Source: Gnetum montanum | Lineage: Eukaryota > Streptophyta > Gnetopsida > Gnetales > Gnetaceae | DNA length: 53,307 nt | Assembly: GCA_015680685.1 (NCBI GenBank) | Contig: MNCI01017810.1 | Span: 3,517 to 56,823 of the forward strand | Reading direction: 5' to 3' | Shown: positions 1 to 12,072 of the stretch, in pieces | Numbering within the stretch: position 1 is the first letter of the stretch | How the letters are laid out: every line of letters starts with the position of its first letter | Program-made: the position numbers and the translations under genes | Notes under the pieces: model-generated | The model's input: only the letters and a program-made list of their open reading frames with translations | The model's database searches: none | Told to the model about the DNA's origin: nothing

Positions 1-1395
1 AACTCCTCTTTGCAAGTCTAGTAACTAATCAATTGACCATGGAGAAAAATTGGTATAGTAGTATTCTCACCTATCTCCTTACACAACAAACACCACAAGG
101 GTTAGACATTAAAAAGAAACAATAGTTTCTTCATTGAGCCAGGTATTTTATGGAGATCAATGGGTAACTTTATAAAGTATGTCCTAATGGCTTGGTCCAA
201 TGGTGTGTTCCTGAGGTGGATCAATTATGAGTTCTCCAAGGTGCTTATGAGGGTCCTTGTGGGGGTCATTACGTTGGGAGATGAATAGCCATTAAAATCT
301 TGCTTGTAGGATATTATTGGCCTACATTGTTCTGGGATGCCCATCATTTCATCCAATCTTATGAGTGATGTCAACATGATGGGGGAATGATGGCTAGAAT
401 GGAGGGTTCGCAACAATGGATTCAACCTTTAGAACCCTTCGATATTTGGGGAATTGATTTTATGGGCCCTATTACACCAATGTCCAATGGAAAAGCCTAA
501 ATCATTGTTGCCATTGACTACTTCATAAAATGGGTAGAAGCAGCCATTGTTCAGGATTGTACATCATCTAAAGCTACATGATTTGTTCAATAACAAGTCA
601 TAAACAGGTTTGACGTGCCACATGCACTTATTTCAAATAATGATATACACTTCAAAGGTGTGACTTTTTGAAAATTAATGCAACACTTAGGGGTTGAGCA
701 TAAACTGACTACACCATACCACCCTTAAGCAAATGGTCAAGCCAAGGTTACCAATAGGGAGATTGCAAAGATATTGACAAGAACTATTAGCAAGTATAGG
801 AGAGATTGGAGCACCAAACTAAACGATGCTCTTTGGGCATATGACTCCATGTGGAAACTCCTTATAGGCTACTCTCCCTATGAGTTAGTGTATGGTAAAC
901 TTCCAATGCTCCCTATTCAAGCAAAACTCCATATACTATCCATGACATGTGATCTCAACCTTGACTTTAATCTTGCACAAAAAGAACGGCTAATGAACCT
1001 TAACTTGCTAGATGAGAATTGACTAGTCACCCTGTCATCTAATGAATTGCACAAGGCTTTTAATAAATGATGTTATGACTTGAAAATTAGAAAAGTTAAG
1101 TACCAACTAGGAGATAAGGTTCTCTACTAGAATTCCACACATGTGCCACAATGAACTGAATTTCAAACACTGTGGAAAGGACCTTATATCATTCATGCAA
1201 CTTTTCCTTAAGGGGTCATGATGATTTACAAAGCTGAGAGCCTAGACAATAAACTATTGGTCAATGTACAAAAAACCAAACCTTTCCATAAGCCTAGGAT
1301 AGCCAATACCACTGCTACATCTATTGGTGGACAACCTTGCTCCCTATTTCAGATTACCTCTTACCACCTTAATTGTGGGGGAGATGGCCACCAAT
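1..1395 (+). pseudogene. Ty3/Gypsy integrase, decayed (element F, 3' end of pol)
   Basis: The translation shows a retroviral-type integrase that would join element cDNA to host DNA. A degenerate zinc-binding module lies at about 200-390 (VPEVDQL, GYYWPTLF), but the expected second His and first Cys of HHCC are lost. The catalytic core follows at about 430-760 with WGIDFMGP, holding the first catalytic Asp. The second Asp position reads ISNND instead of ISDNG, and the Glu position reads GQAKV instead of GQAEV, so two of three catalytic residues are gone. The C-terminal part (774-1395) has the GPYIIHA block of the GPY/F module. There are at least ten in-frame stops. The start lies outside the window. 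The C-terminal part matches 36190-36593 in element B. Family assignment is firm; it is clearly dead. Confidence 0.9.
1375..1386 (+). promoter_or_regulatory. Polypurine-tract-like sequence at the end of pol
   Basis: GTGGGGGAGATG directly follows the integrase C-terminus. The same tract occurs after pol in element B (36633-36645). A related GGGGGAT tract follows gag in element A (14172). It resembles the GTGGGGGTA tract that abuts the 3' LTRs. Its function as an extra plus-strand primer is inferred. Confidence 0.4.
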
Positions 1396-2420
1396 GCTAA
1401 CCATTCAAATCCCTTAGTTCTTTTTGTATTTTTTATAAAAAAATTTGTTTTTCACATTTTTCAAATTTAATTATTTTTGTTTTATACCATCATTCACAAT
1501 TTTACTATTTATTTCTTTGATTTACTTTTATTCATCTTATAATAAGTGCTCATGATGGTGGATTGTATTATAATGATGTCGGTTGCTAATGTTTGGTTTT
1601 TGCCTTTGATTTTCAATGTTGATACTAAGATAAGGTTCTTTTGATAAAATAGGCAATGAGTCCACATCACCCATTCATCCATTCAACTCTATGGTCTCCC
1701 TTGATTTTGGAATAGTACTATTCCTTTTTCTAAATAAACTAATTAATGAATTACTGGCTTGGTATTCTTCAAATCGAGGAAGGACTTAATGGTTGAAAAG
1801 GGTGTGACTTCAAGAGGATTCGATGCATGTGCGCTGGCTATTCTCTTGGGTACTTGGATGCTTTTCATGGGTTTTCCGCCATTCTACCATTGATCAAATA
1901 TCAAGAAGATGAGTGAATAAAAATAAGTCTTTGCATGGTGTGGTTCTCATGCACAAAAGAAAAAAAAACTAGTGAGAATTCAAAGCACACCCCTTAGACA
2001 TAATAAAGAAATATGGGTTACAAGCACTAGTTATGGAACTGGAAAGACATGTTACCCATGCCTGAAGGTTCCCTCTAACTAAGGCCCTTTCTTTCTTGCT
2101 ACTTCTCTATCTCTCTCCTTGGAATGGTGGTGACTCTTTGGGGAAGCATTCTTGTTGCTTCAAGAGGACGGATTGGTCAAGTGTATTGATGCAAGGTCAC
2201 TGAATGTGGTTAGTTTGAGTTTGGCTCTGGAATGAGTTCTACTCAGTCATCTCAACCATAAAATACACAAGGGACTTTACACAACCTTACTCTTGGGATT
2301 CCATTTCATTTTCTACCCTCCATCTTTCTTCCCATTTCCCACCTCATTGTTGGTTTTATGATTAGTCTATATTTTTGTTGATACATTTTTTTTGGTAATT
2401 TTTCCTAGGCTATGTGGGGT
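1396..2420 (+). other. Post-pol non-coding region of element F
   Basis: I find no coding sequence here. It aligns by eye with 36600-37790 of element B. Shared blocks include a CATGATGGTGGATTG word (1550/36830), a GGGTGTGACTTCAAG word (1800/37079), an AATTCAAAGCACACCCCTTA word (1978/37260), and CATAAAATACA (2258/37635). The match fades near 2420, so the F element is truncated or replaced there and no 3' LTR is seen. Confidence 0.75.
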
Positions 2421-2965
2421 GCACATGGCAGCATGTGGGAGTTAGATGGGCAACGCATGGGATAATAAAAATTGATTTTCCAAGAATGATAGTGTATGAA
2501 ATTAATTTCATAGTCAATTTCATTGCCTCAGCATGTGGAACCCTAGGTATTTTTGCTCATGGTCTATGGGGCCCACATCACCAAAATTAACCATGTTGGT
2601 AGCATGTGGACTAGAAAAATCAAATCTTTTACTAAAAGCCAATGTATGGATCTAATTTCATTTTTTATTTCCCATCCCCAATGTGTTTGGGGTAGTCTTT
2701 GGCTTGTTTTGGTATCCATACTCACCGTGTAGGAGCTAGAAAGAATATTTTACCACAAAACCCCAACGTATGGGCACACTTACATTTTTTATTTCATTGG
2801 TGTAATGTGTGAGAGCTAGGCTAGGATCATAGAACTCCATTACATAGTATATGCAAGAAAACATGTCCTTCCCTACATCTTGTGCTTAGAGTGTTGAAGA
2901 AAACCTAGGAATTATAGGCTTCTCTTTGCAGTAGGTGGAGGTAAAACTTTTGAGATTTGGCAACT
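2421..2965. other. Unassigned spacer
   Basis: I see no credible open frame here. The stretch has several scattered GCATGTGG words (about 2432, 2531, 2602) and ends with a pyrimidine-rich CTTCTCTTTGCAG at about 2920-2932 that could be a splice acceptor for the coding-like segment starting at 2966. Confidence 0.4.
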
Positions 2966-3090
2966 ATGGTGAAAAGGAATGGATTGACAAGTCAAAATCC
3001 ATGACTGGAAGAAGTAGAGGAGGCTATGAGGATTGTATCAAGGCTTTCCAATCCATCTATGGGAGAAGGATCTACATCAATGATTTCTAG
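2966..3090 (+). pseudogene. Short basic first-exon-like segment
   Basis: An ATG at 2966 opens about 41 codons (MVKRNGLTSQNP, one stop, then LEEVEEAMRIVSRL). The segment ends at a plausible GT donor at 3091. It has the size and basic/acidic mix of the N-terminal exon of ORF2 in element A, but I see no clear homology. It may be the first exon of the decayed region continuing to 7452. The linkage is inference. Confidence 0.3.
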
Positions 3091-4456
3091 GTACCAATTT
3101 TCTATGCATTTTCCTTTGAATTTTTCCCAACTTGTGTGATAGGATTTTTGAATTTGGACTACATAGATTGATTGTCTATGGATTTTTAGCCATCATAAGG
3201 GTGAAATTGAATTTTTTAGAATTTTTATGGTAAAGATTTGAATTTTTCTTGGTCCAATATGGAGCGCTCTAGTCATAGGTTTATTTTTTGACGTGTAAAT
3301 TTTTTGAGATAGATTGAGAGTGTTGGTGGGGTTTTGATCACATATGGTCATCATCCTTAACCTCTCGGAAGTGTAGTTGTAATTTCGAAGGATATAGACC
3401 ATGTTTGTATTTTTTATACTTTTTTGTTGATTTTTTTGCAATTAATTGCTTGCAAACTAGAGTTTTTTTTGTCAACTTTTTGTGAAATTTGAGGCTTTCT
3501 GTAAGTGTAATGTTGTGATCAATCTAGGTTGTTCTAACAATGTTTACTACATTTATGATTCAAAATAATTTTTAAATTTTTTTTTCAAATTTTTTATCTC
3601 TAGGGCCTACGTTGATCGATTTCTTACTTGAAAACAAGGTTTTGAATTATTTATAGCCTGGCTTAGCTTGATCGATTTCTTACTTGAAAACAAGGTTTTG
3701 AATTATTTATAGCCTACTTTGATAGCGTTTGAGGTCCTGAGGCTTTGATTGGGTATTGATAGTATATAGGATACTTTGGATTTTTTTTTTCTTTTTGAGG
3801 AAGAATGACAACGTATGGGCTTCTAGAGTCAAAAATGTTATGTTTTTTATCTCCTTCTTTCCACATCTTCATCATTTGGCATTGTTCTACCTCTTAAGCC
3901 ATTGTTCTTAGGATTTTTATGCTCCTCAAGTATCAATGTTATCAATCTTGGCTATGTTTTCATGAAAATCTTATTTCATGTCAATTATTTGGAGAAATGC
4001 CTATTTAATGTTCTTGATGTAAGCTATCTAACAAAATATCAAACTTGGTTTTTTACAATGTTAATTGTTTTGTTTTCTATGTTAATTAGTTAAAAAAATG
4101 ACAGATTTAAGTTTTTCTATGTTAAATGTTTAGTAAAATATCAAATTTGATTTTTTTATTTCAAGTGAGATGTGTAAAGGCTTAATTTTGATTTGAACTA
4201 CACTTATGGTTGTGTTGATAAGCTTGGCTATTTTTTTTCTTTGTTTTTATTATGTCAACGCTACTACTTATAAGACTATTTTTTTCTTGATTTTGTTTAT
4301 TTTTATTTTTAAAGGTTTCATGGTCTATTAGATACATGTTTTGTTTGTGTGCATGGATTTTTTGAAACCAATTTTAATTATGGTGGAGATGGTAGGCCTA
4401 GAATGGTTTTTATTAATTTAATGGTTTCCTGTAATGGTCTAATGCCTTAAATAACC
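3091..4456. other. AT-rich intron-like stretch
   Basis: T-rich sequence without any supported coding region. It begins with a GT and contains the 48-bp duplication at 3612-3715. It may be a large intron between the 2966-3090 segment and the phosphatase-like segment at 4457, but no transcript evidence is available here. Confidence 0.35.
3612..3715. repeat. 56-bp tandem duplication
   Basis: A 48-bp block (3612-3659) recurs without change at 3668-3715, separated by 8 bp. Identity of the two copies indicates a recent local duplication or an assembly artefact. It lies in a non-coding, intron-like stretch. Confidence 0.9.
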
Positions 4457-4798
4457 ATTAATGAGAGGCCTAGTGTGAGAGAGTTCCTTCTATACTTACT
4501 ACAACATTGTAGTGTGATAATGTGGCCAAACTTGGCCACAGTTGTTGTAGCTTTGATCAAAGAGACTCTTGTGGTAGAGTCTTACAATTACATCCTTTGC
4601 TACATAATCAATGATCCTAAGACTCAAATGGAATGAGAGAAAAACTAGAATTCGCAATATTTAGGGATTTGACAATTATTATGTATATGGGAGATGCCAA
4701 GTTATACCTAGTACAATGCAAACAATACCTTAATGTTGGATCAGAGGCCAATCACTTTATTCTAGAGTCCTCTTGGAAATGTCTACATGTTGGAAGGG
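4457..4798 (+). pseudogene. Decayed SCP/FCP1-type (NIF domain) phosphatase-like exon
   Basis: Read through stops, the frame gives RPSVREFLLYLLQHC followed by IMWPN. This resembles the R-P-x-x-x-x-F-L ... V-x-x-W-(S/T) strand of NLI-interacting-factor/SCP phosphatases of the HAD superfamily. About 55 residues later YNANNTLMLDQRP resembles the family's Y-N-x-x-N-T-L-L-x-D-D-S-P block, which is the second acidic motif; here the second D and S are changed. The first catalytic motif (DxDxT/V) would lie upstream and is not seen. Five in-frame stops are present, mostly TAG or TGA where Gln or Trp would be expected. Such proteins dephosphorylate Ser/Thr in nuclear targets. The call is by motif only, and the fragment is not functional. 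Confidence 0.42.
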
Positions 4799-4869
4799 TA
4801 AGCTTTGTCTTAACTCTACATGTTTGTTTTAGCTTTAAGGCTAGAGGATTAGTGTCAAATGACTAGACC

Positions 4870-5094
4870 TTATCCTTAGCCTATACAACCTTAGAGGAAT
4901 TTAGACAAGAAAATAACATCAAAGTACAAGAGCTTAACCAACTTTGTGCAAAGTTAGTTACAAATGCAATATTCCCAAGTGTACCAAAAATGTGTAACTA
5001 CCAAATGCATACAGAAATTTAGCATCTCCAAGATTTAGGAGCTGATACATTAGTTCAATCCATGGTTTTAGCTTTTCCTAAGTCAGGTTTGTAA
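4870..5094 (+). pseudogene. Unidentified exon-like segment
   Basis: One frame reads TLEEFRQENNIKVQELNQL and onward to about 5094 with two stops, ending before a GT at about 5095. It is rich in Glu, Gln and Leu and helix-like. I do not recognise a family. Its position between the phosphatase-like segment and the 5201-6225 frame suggests one ancestral multi-exon gene or element ORF. Confidence 0.3.
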
Positions 5095-5200
5095 AAATTA
5101 TTTTCATGTTGCCATGGTTTATATTTTAACATTTTTCTTGGTTTTTAAATTTTTAGTTTTATGGTTTATTATAAGCTACATTATTTGCTTACCCTTTAAT

Positions 5201-6225
5201 AGGTTAATAGGCTAACTGCATCATATACTATAGATTCCATACATGAGTCTACAATCACTATGGTTACTTTTGGTCATGTTGAGCGGAAGATTCTTCTCAA
5301 GTGGGTTCAAGTAGATGGACCACAAGAATTTTTTGTAATCAAAGACTTTGTAGATATCCAACAAAGAATAATGAACATAGGATTGTTTGATTTGTTTTTT
5401 TTCCCCAGTCCATCTATCTCACAAGCTGAGATGTTGAATGTCATTGACTCTTTTAATGAGGAAGTCACAAAATTTTTTACCCATGGCCATGGTTTTCTTG
5501 CAATTTTGAGTATTGATGAGGAAATGTTTAATAGTTTCTTTGGTGTACTTGCTAACTATGTTGAGGTGGACATTAGAGTAGGGAAAGATGCAAGCTATGA
5601 AGAGGATATGAAGGCTTGGCTCAAATCACCTCTGTGTGCAATGTTATCCTTTGATAACTATGCTATTGATAAGGTGAATAAGTTATATCAACTATTATAC
5701 TTTAGAGTTTTTTTCATGCTATTGTCACAAAAGAAACCATATGAGTACATCAAGCTTGGTCTATGAGAAAGGTGTTAATTGATGGTACTAGGTTTGATTG
5801 GGCCATTATGTTGGTTATTACTTTCAGGAGTGAAATAAGAAAACTCTATAACAAATTCAATTCAATGTATCATGTGCATTTTACATTTTTAGAGCATATC
5901 TCCTAAGGTTTGTAGAGTTTTTGGTGATCAAGAAAGATGGAAAGTGGGTAACATGTTCAAGGCCCACCCATGGAGGATGTAGGCAAATCACTATTAGCAC
6001 TAAGAATGATAGTGGTCTAGGTGGCTAGTCCCCTGAAGGTATAGGGATTGAGCCCCATCCTATGTGTGGAAAGGTAGAAAAGGCTAAAAGGTCATGCACA
6101 AAAGTAGAAGGTGCTGCTAAGGAAAGAATGAAAAAGCCAACAGTTGAAGAAAATGTCATAACTCCTAACTAGCAGGCACCTAGAAAACTTGCGATTCAAC
6201 TAAACAAGACTACTCAAGTTGTTGA
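5201..6225 (+). pseudogene. Unidentified protein region, long open stretch then decay
   Basis: The clearest open stretch of this part runs in one frame to a TGA at 5764-5766; its first in-frame ATG is at 5260 (168 codons). It contains WVQVDGPQEFF, FVDIQQRIMNIGLFDLFF, and FFTHGHGFLAI followed by EEMFNSFFGV. The pattern of a short sheet/helix domain with 'F-x-T-H-G-x-G-F' then 'E-x-x-x-x-x-F-G-V' recalls plant mobile-domain or retroelement accessory proteins, but I cannot place it in a named family. After 5766 the reading continues in another frame (VLIDGTRFDWAIML) and then in a third with Lys-rich sequence to a possible donor at about 6225. At least two frameshifts and several stops are present, so it is non-functional as it stands. 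Confidence 0.35.
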
Positions 6226-6439
6226 TGTATATATTTTTTAATTTTAATTTTTAGGTATTGACATTGATTTTTAGTTTTGTTTTTGATAAAAATGTGAATA
6301 GGGCCACAATAGTTGATAGGCTACAATAGTTGGCGATAAGAAAAGTTAAAATATTTTTGTTTTTATATTTTTGGGTTTTATGTTTTTATGGTTTTATATT
6401 TTTATGTTTTTAATAAAAATTTTTAAATGTTTTTTTTGG

Positions 6440-7452
6440 CCGTATTTATTTTTATTTGTGACCGTTTCTAAGATTTGATGGAATCTTTCACGAGACATCG
6501 AGTTTGATGAGTTCCCTATGTTAGCACCTAATGTAGAGAATGTTTCATGAAAATTGTACGAGGGGTCTATGAAATGTTTTGCATCTTGTGTAAAAACATT
6601 TTGGAAGTTCCAACTTTCTAATGAGTTTCCATGGGAACCCATCATGATGTTGAAAAAACAAAATAGGGAGCTAATAGATAAAGTTAGAAGCCTTGAAGAT
6701 TGAAAGGAGTTCATAGAGGCTCATGTGATCAATAGAGATTCCTTGCATACGAAGGAAATCTAGTGGTCCTACTACTAGAATGCCAAAAAGAGAAAGGTTT
6801 CTTTAGCCAAGAGTAGCTTAGAGAAAGACATGCAGTTGGAGATGATGGTTCATAGGAAACATGAGTGATAGGACTGCATGGGTGCTAGAGTGGGGGAAGA
6901 AGTAGAAAGCTCATAAGAGGCTATACATAATGGAGAAGGATAAGCATATGAAATTTGGGCATGAGAAGGTTGTGACACACCGTACATATGAGTTGTTCAT
7001 GCAAGGCATAGGTGTGGAAGATATTTTTAGCAGGTTCAAATAATTAGTAGATCGTTGTTGATTTCTCCCCTCCTCAGATCATAACTGCATTTGGGAAGAC
7101 TTGTGGAAGATATTTTTAGTAGGTTCAAATAATCAGTAGATCGTTGTTGATTTCTCCACTCCTCAGATCTGCATTTGGGAAGACTTCTATGACTATTTTT
7201 TTCCATGCTTGTTCTAAGGGGACTAATGTGAAGAAGGAAAAAATCTTATCAAGAGTGGACTTGGGAGACATTAATTAAGACAACATGACTAAAGAAGAAA
7301 TTCTTTGTAGGTTAGAGGCTCGTCTCTTAAAATTTTCTTATGAAGATATTGCTCCTAAACCTTCAGAGATTCATAACAAAATATTTTATTTTATGATTTA
7401 TGGCGATGATGGTTCCAATGATATTCCTCATCCTTCTCCTCCTATGGCTTAG
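6440..7452 (+). pseudogene. Decayed coiled-coil-like C-terminal region
   Basis: Interrupted frames give charged heptad-like sequence (MLKKQNRELIDKVRSLED, then KKRKVSLAKSSLEKDM) and finally LEARLLKFSYEDIAPKPSE before a stop near 7452. It includes the 86-bp tandem duplication at 7014-7186, which breaks the frame. This resembles the general build of ORF2 in element A (N-terminal domain, then coiled coil) but no sequence match is evident. Function unknown. Confidence 0.3.
7014..7186. repeat. Tandem duplication of about 85-89 bp
   Basis: Copy 1 (7014-7102) and copy 2 (7103-7186) both start GTGGAAGATATTTTTAG and end GGGAAGACTT. They differ by a few substitutions and a 5-bp indel, so the duplication is older than the one at 3612. 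Confidence 0.9.
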
Positions 7453-7672
7453 TTTGGATGGCTTAGTTTGGATGTTGATGGACTTGTCATATTTTTTTTA
7501 TGATGTTGTTATGGCTATATGAATGTTGCTATTTTATTTGCTATCATAATTTTAGAAACTGTGTATTTTATAATTTTTTGTTATTTGTCACAAAGTGTAA
7601 CTATGGCTATTGCTATGGTTTTGGGTGTACTACTATCACATCTTGGTTTTGGCCTAACGCTACTCTTAGTCA

Positions 7673-7692
7673 CTATATATATATATATATAT
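7673..7692. repeat. (TA)n microsatellite
   Basis: About ten uninterrupted TA units. Confidence 0.95.
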
Positions 7693-7766
7693 TGTTTCTT
7701 ATGTTTTTTAATTTTATGTTTTTTTATACTTCTATGTAAACATAAAAAATAAGGATAAGTTATGAA

Positions 7767-9001
7767 TTAATGCACACATGAAAAATAAGGCTTCATACTA
7801 AATTGGCAAACATGATGTAATAAAGTAAAAATTGTAAGGCATAATGTTAGCATACAAATTGAAATTGTAAATGATGCTATTAATTTAAATGACCACATTG
7901 TATGTACAAGGAAAAGACATGTCACATGTTCATCATGTAGTTGCTTCTTGATCTTCAACAGATTAGAAAATCTATAAGGATTATGTTGCACAATTTTGTA
8001 TTCCTTGTTCCCTTTGCTAATGATGCTAAATAGGAGCTCTTGCCAAGGTTCATTCATGGCCTTGGTGTTGTTGGCTTTGGCTTGGTTGGTTTTGTTATGG
8101 TATTTGAATTCATTTTTGGCTATGGAAGTTTCTTCTTGAAACTCCACCTCAGATCCTTATTCTATGTTAACATTATTGACTAACAAGAGGGTTGTACTGT
8201 CTATGTGGATAATGATTTCACCTCTCTTGTAAGGTAGATAAATCTCTTAGTGGATTGGGTAGGAAATCACATGCAACATGACCAACCATGTCCTTCCTAA
8301 GATTAATTTGAAGCCTGGTGTCTCTTCAACAATTAAGAAATCAATAAATGTGCGGAATTATTCCCTGGACATGAAGTCTAACAAGATCAACCCTTTCATG
8401 GCTACACATGACCGATCAAAGGATTTAAGTGTAGAAGTGGAGGTATCCTAGATGTTCTCATCTAAGCCTAAATGTTCAATAATGGGTAGGGGGATTACAT
8501 TTGTAGCAGCTCCATCATTATCATGTACTTGGTGAACCTTGTATTGGTCAATCCTTATGGTTATGAAAAGAGGGGCTTACAACACTTCATCACTTTGCAG
8601 GTTAGTCTTCAACTCACTATCATGAAATGTGAAAGTAGGTGGCTTCATTTTTTCCTTAAGTGAAGGTGGTACTATCATTGAGTGGATAGACTACTCGTTG
8701 GTAGGCATGTCCTCACTTACAGAAATCAAAATCAACATTTTTACTAAGGCTTTGCAATGAGTAGGAGAGGTCATAACCAAGTCATATAGTCTCAAGGAGA
8801 TGTTTTTTGTTTCAATAAGAGCTTAACTTGTTCCATGGTAGTGAGGAAGTGTTTGTCATTATTTGATGTCTTTTTTGTTTTACTAGCTTTGAATTCTTCA
8901 ATTTTTCGTAGGATCTTGACCTCATGTTTCAACATGTGTTGTTTTGGCCCCTTTCCTTTCTCTTGTTTGTGATTATTTTCCTTGGGTTGGCTGGTTAACA
9001 T
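7767..9001 (-). pseudogene. Ty3/Gypsy gag-protease relic (element G)
   Basis: Read on the minus strand from 9001 downward. A Lys-rich stretch (LTTMEQVKLLLKQKTSP) is followed by LYDLVMTSPTH and then an aspartic protease region. VHDNDGAATNVIP (about 8543-8500) is the active-site region of retroviral-type protease (normally D-S/T-G), and LILGRTWL (about 8310) is the C-terminal I/L-L-G-R-x-W block. An open C-terminal tail runs from 8147 to 7767. Frameshifts and stops are present, and no reverse transcriptase follows. The same order occurs at 39588-39594 and 30812-29886 (element C), so G and C are the same lineage. The protease would have cut Gag-Pol. Confidence 0.7.
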
Positions 9002-11253
9002 GGTTTAAGGATTAGAGTTCATAGGCATGGCTGAAATTGGGGTAGGTTTCGATAACCCTACTTATTTCTAGACTTTCTACTAATTGGTTTCCTTAGCCTT
9101 AGGCTTAGGAGTTGATATTTTTTGCTACTTTTGTGATGACTCATGGCTAGGAAGTTGATGATAGTGGTAAAATCAACTCAACTTGAATTACTTAGTGTTG
9201 GGCCTTCAAATTTTGGTTACTAGAATGAAAACCAAAAATCCCAAGCACTACAATAGTTTTAACCTTGAATCCTAAGGGCCTCTAGAAATGGAATTCAAGG
9301 TGCCCTAGATGATTTGGCTAATCACTCAGGGACTTATGGAAGTGTCAACATAAATGAAAATGAAAACAAGAAAAATAGAAAAAGAAAAAACAAACACAAA
9401 ATATAAACAAAAATGTAAATGAAATTGCAAATCTGAAATGAAAATCAACATGGAAATGAAAACATGAACTCAGATCTACATACAATAAACTACAACTTCA
9501 TTAAAATGAAAAATAAAGTATAGAGTTTAAGGGGTATATATTATGTACTAGGTGTGCACCAAGTCATTAGGGAGGGTGCTTGAAGCTTGTTGGAACTTGT
9601 AGTTTGCACTTGAAGCTCCATGATTTGAATGTTTTCCAACCCCTATTTTTGGCAACTCTTACTAGTTTTCACCAAGGCCACCAATGGTATCACACTTTTG
9701 GTGCAATGGTGTCATGTGGAAGTCTCTATGTCCAACGTAGTACCCGTTTTTCCCAAAGGTATTGCAAGGTTGTGGAAAGGGTTTTAGCTACAAAGTGCTC
9801 TTAGGCTATGGTACTATTTTTTACCAAAAGTTGTGGAACTATAATAAGGTATTTGAATGTGGTTTATATAGGGTGTAATTGCCTATTTTGGGGCCTACAC
9901 ACCACTATCATGATTGCTGACATATAGGTGTCAACGGTCATCCATTCTTAGCTTAGTTGTCATTTATAGTAAATTTGGAATATTGTAGCCATAAAAATCC
10001 AATTGTTTACTATAAATAGTAAATGAACTTTTATGACTACATTGGTACCATCCTTACTATGCTAAATCCCAACTATGCTGAAGTTGTTGAAACATGTGGT
10101 TAACTCCAATGTTGGGAAATGCTACATACTCTATTGTTCTCATGTTCCATTGGAATGAAAATGTTGCAACTATTGAAATCTTGGAATGACTACGTTGGAG
10201 TTGGGAGACTGGGAATGGAAAATCCCAACAATTGCATCTATGCTAGGAGGGTAGATGGTTCCAGCATAGTTAAGGTTATATCCTAATAAAAACCCATAGA
10301 AATACCAAATTTGGTCATTCCCAAGGTGTTTTCAACCTTTCCAAGTTCAAATATAAACATGAGATACATTTTTCTACTTTGGAAAGGAGGAAATACCAAC
10401 TTTTGATGCATTTTTTGGTCCCAAAAAGTTGAAGTATGTAAGATTGTAGCTCATGGTCTACAAATCTCACATTTATAATAAGGTCTTGCCTCAAGTTGGG
10501 AAAAGAAGGTTACAATGTGCAATATGAATTTTTGATGGTGTTTCATTAGCCCCTCTTTATTGATGTTTGGAGGATTAACCCGAGAGACATCAACAAAGAG
10601 TACAAAACACCATTGCAAGTCCATCATCAATATTCCCTCTCCATGCTTGATTCAGTAGTGTCAAACCATGCTAAAGAGTGCTTGCGATGATGGGACAAGG
10701 TCATGATGAGGTAATATATGGTAAAGTTAGTATTTAGCTACAAGGAAATGGTCATGAGGGTTAATAGTGAGTTCCAAGTATTAACATCATGATTATGATA
10801 TGGCACTAACATGTTGATTGACTAGTAAAGGCTTCACACTTCATCCTTTGAACTGTTGGTCAATCGGAAATGCATTTGAAAAACCAACAATTCGCTCCAA
10901 GGTTTCTTTGGTAATTAAGCTTCTTCCTTTGCATATTCGGAGCCACTAGTTTGTCCTTTGATCTTCATTAGTCACTCAACTTCTTGGTAATTTTCTTTCC
11001 TCCCCACTCTTCTGCACCCAAATTTTTTCGTGAAACCTTCATTAGGTTTCATTATCAAGGTTGGTTTTAATTTGGTTTTCCATCGAACAAGATGTGTTAC
11101 ACTTGATGAACTTGATGGTGGAGCACAACGAAGGGATGTCATATGGCCATAAATCATGAACTTCAAACATTGATCATCACTATTATTTAGGATGAGGAAG
11201 GTTATAAATAAGCTATAGGGCTAGGCTTAAGGAGTGTTAATGATAATGGTGTG
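9002..11253. other. Unassigned repeat-like spacer
   Basis: 9002-9260 continues upstream of the G gag-protease relic on the minus strand and is weakly alignable with 39650-40100. From 9261 to 11253 I recognise no gene. There is an A-rich tract at 9350-9500 and a GTTTATATAGGG TATA-like word at about 9860. TACTATAAATAGTA (about 10009-10022) is a 14-bp inverted repeat. Confidence 0.4.
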
Positions 11254-12071
11254 TGATGACTCATCATTTGGGTGACTACAATATCGCAGCCCAACTGTGA
11301 TATTACGTACGCGATATTGTAGTTTGTCTTCTCATCTATAAATAAGAGTAGCCAATTATTAGAAGTAGTAAGAAAGTAGGAAGTAAGTCAATTTTAGAGT
11401 TAAGTTTGATTTTAGTTTTTTCTTTTCTTCTCAACCCTTTTCCTCCTAGTGTATGCCCGTAGTGTGGTGATTGTAATTGTACGGCATCCTTTATTTGAGT
11501 GTGACGTACTTGGACACACACATGACTGAAAATAAAGATTGAGATTACTTCATCATTGCAACATTCACTTAGCTTAATTATTATTTACTGCTTTCCTAGT
11601 TAATCTCTTCTCACCCTTAAACTCATGTTAAAACGCAGAATGAGTACGGCTTGATTATGAGCATTTAAGTGTGACTACTTGGTAACCCAGTAGCGTACCT
11701 AGGATCTGTGCTTGGTAATCCCAGTGGTAGTTGTGCATGAAGTCCAATATGTGTACGAATAATCAAGGAACGGATGCTCATCTGACTTAGGCTAGCTTAG
11801 ATTCTCTCTCATTCTTCTCTCTTAGCTTAGTTAATATTATCTTCCATTGCCTTTAGGAGTAGCATTAGATTAGAAAACACATCATACACCTCACTCTGGA
11901 CTAAACCATACGTGACAAAGCTAATACTAGTCTAGGTGGGAAGACAACAAACTGTGACCTAAGGCTAACTGTCTATATGCCACAACTAGTCCGTCTATGG
12001 AGTTCGACCGGATCACACATGTAACGCTTGTATTCGTATGGTTGAGTGTAGGGGTACTTCGCCACTCATCA
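11254..12071 (+). repeat. 5' LTR of element A (818 bp)
   Basis: It starts TGATGACTCATC. A GATATC-type palindromic array (three degenerate units, about 11279-11322) lies just upstream of a TATA box, TATAAATA, at 11337-11344. An inverted repeat CTTTATT (11489-11495)/AATAAAG (11531-11537) holds the poly(A) signal. Two TTGGTAAyCCCAG units lie at about 11678-11730. The end is GGGGTACTTCGCCACTCATCA. Confidence 0.9.
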
Positions 12072-12072
12072 T

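Noticed and set aside
6394-6714. 106-codon minus-strand frame
   Set aside because: Shadow of the plus-strand coiled-coil-like region at 6440-6715.
7500-7752. Two overlapping hydrophobic frames resembling small membrane proteins
   Set aside because: Composition follows from T-rich DNA and a (TA)n run; no start context and no related copy.
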